Below, in pieces: positions 1 to 5,589 of a stretch of DNA of 7,352 nt. The translations under genes were made by a program, and so were the position numbers. The notes beneath the pieces were generated by a model, which saw only the letters and a program-made list of their open reading frames with translations, did no database searches and had not been told where the DNA came from. Source of the DNA: Hyphomicrobiales bacterium (GTDB taxonomy: Bacteria > Pseudomonadota > Alphaproteobacteria > Rhizobiales > Aestuariivirgaceae); assembly GCA_020029455.1 (NCBI GenBank), contig JAIBJH010000132.1, forward strand, positions 1 to 7,352, given 5' to 3'. Position 1 is the first letter of the stretch, and every line of letters starts with the position of its first letter.

Positions 1-63
1 GCGATTCACTCGACCCAATAGGTCACCCCCGCGTCGTCTTCGTGAGCTTCTCAAGACTATTGC

Positions 64-96
64 GGGGAAAAGAAAAAGGGCCGGAAATCCCGGCCC
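64..96 (-). terminator. Rho-independent terminator after tRNA-Arg
   Basis: On the minus strand a perfect 7-bp GC-only stem (GGGCCGG at 90-96 in the plus numbering, pairing with CCGGCCC at 78-84) has a 5-nt loop and is followed by TTTTTCTTTT. This is a textbook intrinsic terminator reading leftwards. It lies about 70 bases past the 3' end of the tRNA and most simply ends its transcript. It would also stop any transcript started at the promoter-like element at 115-143. The plus strand has no T tract after the stem, so it works in one direction only. Confidence 0.85.
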
Positions 97-114
97 ACTG
101 GTGGAATGTAGCGA

Positions 115-143
115 GAAGTAGCATTTTCACCGCGCGGTGTCAA
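115..143 (-). promoter_or_regulatory. Promoter-like element with 12-bp palindrome between tRNA and terminator
   Basis: On the minus strand a perfect -35 hexamer TTGACA (138-143) is followed, after exactly 17 bases, by TACTTC (115-120), a weak -10. The spacer and the end of the -35 are covered by the perfect palindrome CACCGCGCGGTG (128-139), which could be an operator. Initiation near 108 would run into the terminator at 64-96 after only about 10-30 bases. It could therefore drive a tiny or attenuated RNA, drive a gene beyond the left edge by read-through, or be chance. The -35, spacing and palindrome are seen; function is inferred. Confidence 0.35.
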
Positions 144-166
144 GGACTAATTTCACTATGTAGGAA

Positions 167-243
167 TGGCGCGCCCGACAGGATTCGAACCTGTGACCCC
201 AGGTTTAGGAAACCTGTGCTCTATCCTGCTGAGCTACGGGCGC
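167..243 (-). tRNA. tRNA-Arg (anticodon CCT, reads AGG)
   Basis: Read on the minus strand, the 77 nt fold as a full cloverleaf. The acceptor stem is GCGCCCG with CGGGCGC, the D stem GCTC/GAGC, the anticodon stem CAGGT/ACCTG around loop TTCCTAA (anticodon CCT), and the T arm ACAGG-TTCGAAT-CCTGT. The discriminator is G and the CCA end is encoded. All stems pair perfectly, so it looks functional. It decodes the rare arginine codon AGG. It is transcribed away from the flavoprotein gene at 364, and its own terminator lies at 64-96. tRNA genes of this kind are common integration sites, but no repeated copy of its 3' end and no integrase were seen in the window. Confidence 0.97.
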
Positions 244-253
244 TGATGCCGTT

Positions 254-282
254 TCCATACACAGTCCCGTCCCGGTTCGCAA
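254..282 (-). promoter_or_regulatory. Probable promoter of tRNA-Arg
   Basis: On the minus strand TTGCGA (277-282, 4 of 6 to TTGACA) is followed after 17 bases by TATGGA (254-259). A start about 7 bases further on, near 247, would leave only a few bases of leader before the mature tRNA 5' end at 243. Spacing and position are good, but the -10 match is weak. Confidence 0.4.
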
Positions 283-309
283 TTGCATGACAGGAGGGCG
301 CTCACGCGC

Positions 310-337
310 TTGATTGCGGCCACGCCTCGCCTAACCT
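310..337 (+). promoter_or_regulatory. Weak candidate promoter for the dehydrogenase gene
   Basis: TTGATT (310-315) and TAACCT (332-337) are spaced by 16 bases, which would start RNA near 344 and give a leader of about 20 nt containing the AGGGA ribosome binding site at 352-356. Both hexamers are poor matches, so this is only the best candidate in the gap between the divergent tRNA and this gene. Confidence 0.22.
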
Positions 338-363
338 GCTGGAAGAAAATCAGGGAAGCGCGG

Positions 364-2781
364 ATGAAATCGCATTACAGGGTGGTGGTGATCGGCGGCG
401 GCGTGGTGGGCGCATCGGTGCTCTATCACCTGGCCAAGATGGGCTGGAGCGATACGCTGCTCATTGAACGCAACATCCTCACCTCCGGTTCAAGCTGGCA
501 TGCGGCGGGCGGCTTTCATGCCCTCAATGCCGATCCTAACATTGCGGCACTGCAGGCCTACACCATTGACCTTCTCAGCGAGATTGAAAAGGAATCGGGC
601 CAGAGCGTCGGCATGCATATGACGGGTGGCTATTCTGTCGCCTCCGCGCCGGAGCGCTGGGAATGGTTGCAGGCTTCCTACCGTGTGTTCCAGACCATGG
701 GCATCGAGGATGTCTGGCTCGTAACGCCGGAAGAAATGAAGGCGGCCTGCCCGATCATGAATGTGGATGGCGTTCTGGGCGGGCTCTATGCGGCGCGCGA
801 GGGCTATATCGATCCTGCGGGAACGGTTCATGCCTATGCCAAGGCGGCGAAGCTTCGCGGCGCGGAAATTGTCGAGCATAATCGCGTTGTCGAACTGAAC
901 CAGAAGCCCGATGGTTCTTGGCAGGTGGTGACCGAGAAGGGCACTGTGACCGCCGATCATGTGGTCAATGCCGCCGGCCTCTGGGCCAAGCAGGTGGGGC
1001 GCATGGTGGGCCTTGAACTTCCGGTGACGCCCATGGAGCATCACTATCTCGTCACCGAGCCTATTCCGGAACTGATCGAGTTCAAGAAGGAGATTCCCTT
1101 CATCGTCGATCTCGAGGGCTTCACCTATGTGCGCCAGGAGCAGAAGGGCATGCTGCTCGGCATCTATGAGCAAGGCTTCAAGCACTGGAACATGGATGGC
1201 GCGCCCTGGGACTATGGCTTCGACTTGATCCAGGAAGATGTGGATCGCATCTCCAACGAGCTTGCCTTCGCCTTCGAGCGCTTTCCGGTGTTGAACCGCG
1301 TCGGCATCCGGCGCTGGGTCAATGGCGCCTTCACCTTTTCGCCCGATGGCAATCCGCTGGTGGGGCCGGTGCGGGGCAAGAAGAACTATTGGCTCGCCTG
1401 CGGGGTGATGGCGGGCTTCTTGCAAGGCGGCGGTGTCGGCAAGTCGCTGGCCGAATGGATGGTGGAAGGCGAACCGCGCGCCGATATCTATGGCATGGAT
1501 AATGCGCGCTATGGTGCTTACGCTTCCAACCGCGAATATATCCGCCAGATGACGGGGCAGTTCTATTCCAGGCGCTTCGTCATGTCCTATCCCAATGAGC
1601 AATTGTGGGCGGGCCGTCCTCTGAAAACATCAGGCGCCCATGCCGACATGTCGGAAGCGGGTTGCAAGTGGGGCATTTCCTTTGGCCTCGAAGTCCCACT
1701 CTATTTTGCGCCGCCTGGATTTGAGGAAGTTCCGACGCTGCGGCGCTCCAATGCCTTCGACATTGTCGGCAATGAATGCCGCAAGCTCCGGGAGGGTGTC
1801 GGCATGATCGATATCTCCGCTTTCTCACGCTACGAGGTGACAGGTGAGAACGCGGCGCAATGGCTAACCCGCGTCTTTGCCTGCAAGCTGCCGGGGCCGG
1901 GGCGGGCGCGGCTTGCGCCGATGCTCGCGCCGGATGGAAGATTGAAGGGCGATCTCACGTTGTTCAACTGGGGCGGCGGCACCTGGTGGATCATGGGTTC
2001 CTATTATTTGCGCGAATGGCACATGCGCTGGTTCCATGACCAATTGAAGCCGGGTGTTGCGGTGCGCGACATTTCCGATGATGTGCAGGGTTTTTCAATT
2101 TCAGGACCCAATGCGCACAAGTTGCTTTCGCGCGTGACGGCGGATGATGTTTCGGGTGTGGCGCTGCCTTTGCTTGGCTGCAGGGCGATTGATGTGGGAC
2201 TCTTGCGCTGCAAGGTGGCGCGACTCTCGGTCGTTGGTGAGCTTGGCTATGAAATCAATTGCCGTGCCGCCGAACACGCGACGTTGCGCAAGACCTTGCT
2301 TGCGGCAGGAGAGGGGTTAGGTCTTGTGGAAGTGGGCTTCAATGCCATGCTGTCGCTCCGGCTTGAGAAGAGCTTCGGCATCTGGACCTATGAATTCCGC
2401 CAGGGCTACACGCCTGGCATGACCGGGCTTGACCGCTTCATCGATTTTTCCAAACCGGATTTTATCGGGCGTGCGCCGGCCCTCGTTGAAAAGCAGGCAG
2501 GAGCGAAGACTGTGCTGGCAACGCTCGAGGTTGATGCCGCAGATGCCGATGCCTCCGGCTATGAGCCGGTGTGGCGCGAAGGAAAGCGCGTGGGCTATGT
2601 CACATCGGGCGGATACGGACACACGGTAAAGAAGAGCCTTGCTTTGGCGCTGATTGATCGCGATGCGGCGGCAGTTGGAACGGAATTGCTTGTGCACGTC
2701 GTTGGCAAGGAGCGGAAGGCCCGCGTCATTGCGCCATCGCCCTATGATCCTGAAGGCAAAGGCATGCGGGTGAAAGTTTAG
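364..2781 (+). CDS. Dimethylglycine/sarcosine dehydrogenase-type FAD and folate-binding oxidoreductase
   Basis: The 805-residue protein has the architecture of the dimethylglycine, sarcosine and 4-methylaminobutyrate oxidising enzymes, with matching length. These strip an N-methyl group from a secondary or tertiary amine by FAD and usually pass it to tetrahydrofolate. The N-terminal DAO-type Rossmann fold shows GGGVVG (residues 11-16) and ribose-binding E35. SGSSWHAAG (41-49) carries H46, the histidine that covalently holds FAD in this family. NPLVGP (330-335) and CGVMAGFLQGGGVG (346-359) close the FAD domain. A central linker of about 370-425 follows, then GcvT folate-binding domains (about 430-790), with D530 in RLKGDLT as the likely catalytic aspartate. 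No signal peptide is seen, so it is probably cytoplasmic. The start at 364 is chosen because AGGGA lies 7 bases before it; an in-frame TTG at 283 lacks such a site. The exact amine substrate cannot be told; nearby xsc makes an N-methyltaurine-like substrate an attractive guess. Confidence 0.88.
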   Translation: MKSHYRVVVIGGGVVGASVLYHLAKMGWSDTLLIERNILTSGSSWHAAGGFHALNADPNIAALQAYTIDLLSEIEKESGQSVGMHMTGGYSVASAPERWEWLQASYRVFQTMGIEDVWLVTPEEMKAACPIMNVDGVLGGLYAAREGYIDPAGTVHAYAKAAKLRGAEIVEHNRVVELNQKPDGSWQVVTEKGTVTADHVVNAAGLWAKQVGRMVGLELPVTPMEHHYLVTEPIPELIEFKKEIPFIVDLEGFTYVRQEQKGMLLGIYEQGFKHWNMDGAPWDYGFDLIQEDVDRISNELAFAFERFPVLNRVGIRRWVNGAFTFSPDGNPLVGPVRGKKNYWLACGVMAGFLQGGGVGKSLAEWMVEGEPRADIYGMDNARYGAYASNREYIRQMTGQFYSRRFVMSYPNEQLWAGRPLKTSGAHADMSEAGCKWGISFGLEVPLYFAPPGFEEVPTLRRSNAFDIVGNECRKLREGVGMIDISAFSRYEVTGENAAQWLTRVFACKLPGPGRARLAPMLAPDGRLKGDLTLFNWGGGTWWIMGSYYLREWHMRWFHDQLKPGVAVRDISDDVQGFSISGPNAHKLLSRVTADDVSGVALPLLGCRAIDVGLLRCKVARLSVVGELGYEINCRAAEHATLRKTLLAAGEGLGLVEVGFNAMLSLRLEKSFGIWTYEFRQGYTPGMTGLDRFIDFSKPDFIGRAPALVEKQAGAKTVLATLEVDAADADASGYEPVWREGKRVGYVTSGGYGHTVKKSLALALIDRDAAAVGTELLVHVVGKERKARVIAPSPYDPEGKGMRVKV

Positions 2782-2820
2782 GCAAACGGGCCCAGGCCGC
2801 TGCTGACAGGTGCTAACAAA

Positions 2821-2849
2821 TCCTTTCGCTATAGGAGCGTGCGAAAGGA
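2821..2849 (+). promoter_or_regulatory. Perfect inverted repeat enclosing a -10-like box and covering the VOC gene's ribosome binding site
   Basis: TCCTTTCGC (2821-2829) pairs perfectly with GCGAAAGGA (2841-2849) across an 11-nt loop. The loop begins with TATAGG (2830-2835), a fair -10 box, and the 3' arm holds the AAGGA ribosome binding site of the ATG at 2858. In a transcript reading through from upstream the hairpin would hide that site. In a transcript started just downstream of TATAGG (about 2842) the hairpin could not form. As DNA it could be an operator over the promoter. CTGACA (2803-2808) is a possible -35, but its 21-base spacing is too long. The repeat is seen; its role is inferred. 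Confidence 0.45.
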
Positions 2850-2857
2850 AAAAATCA

Positions 2858-3223
2858 ATGCAACCTTCACACATGATGCTTTTCTATGTCGACAGCCCCA
2901 TGGCCTCGGTGGAATTCTACCGGAAGGCATTGGCCGCCGAGCCCATCGAGGCCTCTGCCGGTTTTGCCATGTTTCCGCTGAACGAGAAAACGGTTGCGGG
3001 ATTCTGGAAGCGCGATGGCGTGGCACCCAAAGCGACCGTTTTGGGTGGCGGCAGCGAAATCGGATTCCATCTCGGCTCAAGTGCCGATGTTGATGCGCGC
3101 CACAAAGCCTGGAAGTCGGCTGGCATTAAGATCGTGCAGGAGCCGGAGCAGATGGATTTTGGTTACACTTTCACAGCTGAAGATCCGGATGGTCATCGTC
3201 TGCGGGTGTTCGCGTCACCATGA
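2858..3223 (+). CDS. VOC (glyoxalase/bleomycin-resistance fold) family protein
   Basis: This 121-residue single-domain protein has the vicinal oxygen chelate fold. The start SHMMLFYVDSPMASVEFYRKAL (split here as residues 4-14 and 15-25) is the usual first strand and helix. The end, DPDGHRLRVF (109-118), is the usual last hairpin. Family members include glyoxalase I, ring-cleaving dioxygenases and antibiotic-binding proteins, so no reaction can be assigned. The usual metal-binding glutamate of the last strand appears replaced in RLRVF, which hints at ligand binding or an altered metal site. The ATG at 2858 is chosen because AAGGA precedes it by about 8 bases; the in-frame ATG at 2810 has no site and lies upstream of the likely promoter. 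Its stop overlaps the next start as ATGA, so the two genes are translationally coupled. Confidence 0.85.
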   Translation: MQPSHMMLFYVDSPMASVEFYRKALAAEPIEASAGFAMFPLNEKTVAGFWKRDGVAPKATVLGGGSEIGFHLGSSADVDARHKAWKSAGIKIVQEPEQMDFGYTFTAEDPDGHRLRVFASP

Positions 3224-3666
3224 ACGGACAGCGCTTCTGGGTTGGCGTGGCGGCGGCGAACCATGTTGCCCGGGGCAAGGCCGGTGGCTTCATGCAGGTC
3301 AATCATGGCAAGGAGGCGCCGCTCAGGCGTCTCCACCCGGGCGATGTCATCACCTACTATTCGCCGGTTGTGGAATTTGGCGGCAGAGAGAGCCTGAAGG
3401 CTTTCACGGTTTTGGGAACCATCAAGATGGGAGAGCCCTATCAAGGAGACATGGGCGATGGCTTTCGCCCCTACAGGCGCAACGTTCTGTGGCTTGACGT
3501 GAAGCCGGCACCCATCCTGCCCTTGCTGGAGCAACTGTCGTTTACGAAGGGCGAAAAGCACTGGGGCTACCGATTCCGCTTCGGGCTTTTTGAAATTTCG
3601 GTCCAGGATGCCTCGCTGATTGCCAGTGCCATGGGCCATGCCGGTTTGGTGAAGCCCGGCGTCTGA
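3220..3666 (+). CDS. EVE-domain protein, UPF0310 family
   Basis: This 148-residue protein is essentially one EVE domain (PUA-like superfamily). It shows FWVGVAAANHV (6-16), GGFMQVNHGK (22-31), the RLHPGDVITYYSP block (37-49), and a C-terminal half with QLSFTKGEKHWGYRFRFGLF, typical of UPF0310. EVE domains resemble YTH and ASCH domains that hold modified bases in DNA or RNA, and fused versions occur in modification-dependent restriction systems. The role of stand-alone UPF0310 proteins is not established. The start overlaps the stop of the VOC gene by four bases (ATGA), with no separate promoter, so it is probably made by coupled translation from the VOC message. A start further upstream in this frame is not needed, since the family begins at this point. 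No fused nuclease or helicase is present. Confidence 0.9.
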   Translation: MNGQRFWVGVAAANHVARGKAGGFMQVNHGKEAPLRRLHPGDVITYYSPVVEFGGRESLKAFTVLGTIKMGEPYQGDMGDGFRPYRRNVLWLDVKPAPILPLLEQLSFTKGEKHWGYRFRFGLFEISVQDASLIASAMGHAGLVKPGV

Positions 3667-3685
3667 GGCGCATGGCCGCTGCCAA

Positions 3686-3706
3686 CTGGACCTAGTGTGG
3701 TGCCAG
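3686..3706 (+). promoter_or_regulatory. Candidate TauR-type operator upstream of xsc
   Basis: CTGGACCTAG (3686-3695) matches, as recalled, nine of ten positions of the CTGGAC(C/T)TAA box bound by TauR, the MocR/GntR-type activator of taurine genes in Rhodobacter capsulatus. An inverted partial half-site GGTGCCAG (3699-3706) follows, so the pair also forms an imperfect stem with a one-base bulge and six-base loop. It lies immediately upstream of the -10-like TAATAC at 3715-3720, about where an activator replacing a poor -35 would bind. The sequence is seen; the box identity rests on memory of the published motif and the role is inferred. Confidence 0.45.
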
Positions 3707-3735
3707 ATTTGCGCTAATACCAAGCGACGCAAATC
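3706..3735 (+). promoter_or_regulatory. Perfect inverted repeat enclosing the -10-like box of xsc
   Basis: GATTTGCG (3706-3713) pairs perfectly with CGCAAATC (3728-3735) over a 14-nt loop that contains TAATAC (3715-3720), the best -10 candidate before xsc. RNA would start near 3727, leaving a leader of about 23 nt with the ribosome binding site CGGAG (3736-3740). No good -35 is present at 16-18 bases, which suits an activator-dependent promoter. The repeat could be a repressor or second regulator site, or part of the core promoter design shared with other gaps in this window. Confidence 0.42.
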
Positions 3736-3749
3736 CGGAGTTCGCCCCC

Positions 3750-5528
3750 ATGAAAATGACCACCGAAGAAGCCTTTGTGAAAGTCTTGCAGATGCATGGC
3801 ATCGCCCACGCCTTTGGCATTATCGGCTCGGCCTTCATGCCGATCTCGGATCTCTTCCCCAGGGCGGGCATCACCTTCTGGGACTGTGCCCATGAAGGCT
3901 CGGGCGGCATGATGGCCGATGGCTACACCCGTGCTTCCGGCAAGATGGCGATGATGATTGCCCAGAACGGTCCCGGCATCACTAATTTCGTCACAGCCGT
4001 CAAAACCGCTTACTGGAACCACACGCCGCTGCTGCTGGTGACGCCGCAGGCCGCCAACAAGACCATCGGCCAGGGCGGCTTCCAGGAAGTGGAACAGATG
4101 GCGCTGTTCAAGGACATGGTGTGTTACCAGGAAGAGGTGCGCGATCCTTCGCGTGTGGCGGAAGTTTTAAACCGGGTGATCATGAATGCCAAGCGGCACT
4201 CCGCTCCAGCGCAGATCAACATGCCGCGTGACTACTTCACGCAAGTTGTCGATATCGAACTGCCGGCCATCGTGGAGTTCGAGCGTCCCTCCGGTGGCGA
4301 AGAGGCGATTGCACAGGCGGCGAAGCTTTTGAACGAAGCTAAATTCCCGGTGATGCTCAATGGTGCTGGCGTGGTGTTGGGCAATGCAATCCCTGCCTCG
4401 AAGGCGCTTGCCGAACGTCTCGATGCGGCGGTGTGCGTGGGCTACCAGCACAATGACGCTTTCCCCGGCACGCATCCTTTGTTTGCAGGGCCGCTTGGTT
4501 ACAATGGCAACAAGGCGGGCATGGAGTTGATTTCACAGGCTGATGTGGTGTTGGCATTGGGCACACGGCTCAATCCGTTCTCCACGCTTCCGGGCTACGG
4601 CCTCGACTATTGGCCGAAGAATGCCAAGATCATTCAGATCGATATCAATCCGGCGCGCATCGGTCTCACCAAGAAGGTTGCCGTCGGCATTGTCGGCGAT
4701 GCCAGGAAAGTGGCGGAGAGCATTCTCAGGAAACTTTCGCCAACAGCGGGTGATGTCGGACGAAAGGAGCGCAAGGACCTGATCGCCACCACCAAGTCAC
4801 GCTGGGCGCAGCAGCTTTCCTCCATGGATCACGAGAATGATGATCCGGGCACCACCTGGAATGAGCGGGCGCGCAAAGCCAAGCCTGACTGGATGAGCCC
4901 GCGCATGGCCTGGCGCGCCGTTCAATCAGCGCTGCCACGCAATGCCATCATCTCTTCCGACATCGGCAACAATTGCGCCATCGGCAATGCGTACCCAACT
5001 TTTGATGAGGGCCGAAAATATTTGGCACCGGGACTTTTCGGCCCCTGCGGCTATGGCTTGCCTTCCATTGTTGGCGCCAAGATTGGTTGTCCCGATGTTC
5101 CGGTTGTTGGCTTTGCGGGTGACGGTGCCTTCGGCATTGCGGTGACTGAACTCACAGCGATCGGCCGCAAGGAATGGCCCGCCATCACCATGATCGTGTT
5201 CCGCAACTACCAGTGGGGGGCGGAGAAGCGCAATTCGACGCTGTGGTATGATGACAACTTCGTCGGCACAGAGCTCGACACCGATGTCTCATATGCCGGC
5301 ATCGCCAAGGCCTGCGGGCTGCAGGGTGTGGTGGCGCGCACCATGGATGAGCTGACGGCGGCGCTGCACAAGGCCATTGAGGACCAGATGAAGCACAAGA
5401 AGACGACGCTCATCGAGGCCATGATCAACCAGGAACTGGGCGAACCCTTCCGCCGTGACGCCATGAAGAAGCCGGTTCAGGTGGCGGGCATTGATGCAAA
5501 GGACATGCAGGCGCAAAAGGTAGCTTAG
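3750..5528 (+). CDS. xsc: Sulfoacetaldehyde acetyltransferase
   Basis: The enzyme (EC 2.3.3.15) is a thiamine diphosphate-dependent lyase that turns sulfoacetaldehyde and phosphate into acetyl phosphate and sulfite. It is the point where taurine, isethionate and related C2 sulfonates enter central metabolism in the cytoplasm. The 592 residues match the usual family length and are closely similar throughout to known Xsc proteins: MKMTTEEAFVKVLQ at the start, E49 in DCAHEG as the cofactor-activating glutamate, GGFQEVEQMALFKDMVCYQE, the middle domain with GYQHNDAFPGTHPLFAGPLG, GDGAFG (457-462) through N486 as the ThDP/metal motif, and GEPFRRDAMKKPV near the end. CGGAG sits 9 bases before the start. 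The gene has its own likely promoter in the 83-base gap, with a TauR-like box. The usual neighbours pta and taurine deamination genes are not adjacent, so acetyl phosphate must be handled by a pta elsewhere. Assignment is firm. Confidence 0.97.
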   Translation: MKMTTEEAFVKVLQMHGIAHAFGIIGSAFMPISDLFPRAGITFWDCAHEGSGGMMADGYTRASGKMAMMIAQNGPGITNFVTAVKTAYWNHTPLLLVTPQAANKTIGQGGFQEVEQMALFKDMVCYQEEVRDPSRVAEVLNRVIMNAKRHSAPAQINMPRDYFTQVVDIELPAIVEFERPSGGEEAIAQAAKLLNEAKFPVMLNGAGVVLGNAIPASKALAERLDAAVCVGYQHNDAFPGTHPLFAGPLGYNGNKAGMELISQADVVLALGTRLNPFSTLPGYGLDYWPKNAKIIQIDINPARIGLTKKVAVGIVGDARKVAESILRKLSPTAGDVGRKERKDLIATTKSRWAQQLSSMDHENDDPGTTWNERARKAKPDWMSPRMAWRAVQSALPRNAIISSDIGNNCAIGNAYPTFDEGRKYLAPGLFGPCGYGLPSIVGAKIGCPDVPVVGFAGDGAFGIAVTELTAIGRKEWPAITMIVFRNYQWGAEKRNSTLWYDDNFVGTELDTDVSYAGIAKACGLQGVVARTMDELTAALHKAIEDQMKHKKTTLIEAMINQELGEPFRRDAMKKPVQVAGIDAKDMQAQKVA

Positions 5529-5589
5529 TCATTTACCTGTCAGATGCTCTTGATTTGCGGTCTGGCATACTTTGCGCCAGTCTGCCGCC

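Noticed and set aside
1..63. Possible gene end or start at the left edge
   Set aside because: All frames are too short to judge, and the minus frame ending at 6-8 is only 14 codons long after a stop at 51-53.
167..243. Integration site at tRNA-Arg
   Set aside because: No integrase and no direct repeat of the tRNA 3' end were seen, and the downstream flank has an intact terminator.
42..290. Plus-strand 82-codon open frame containing GAPDRIRTCDPRFRKP
   Set aside because: It is the antisense translation of the tRNA-Arg gene; this peptide pattern is a well-known artefact of tRNA regions.
283..363. N-terminal extension of the dehydrogenase from TTG 283
   Set aside because: The extra 27 residues do not look like the family, have no ribosome binding site and overlap the tRNA promoter region; ATG 364 has AGGGA at the right distance and begins directly before the FAD fold.
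490..1602. Minus-strand open frame of 370 codons
   Set aside because: It lies wholly inside the dehydrogenase gene, whose motifs are clear. Its composition (rich in H, R, A) is typical of an antisense shadow in GC-rich DNA.
3667..3749. TPP riboswitch or other structured leader before the thiamine diphosphate enzyme
   Set aside because: The gap is only 83 bases, has no THI-box-like sequence, and the enzyme uses the cofactor rather than making it.
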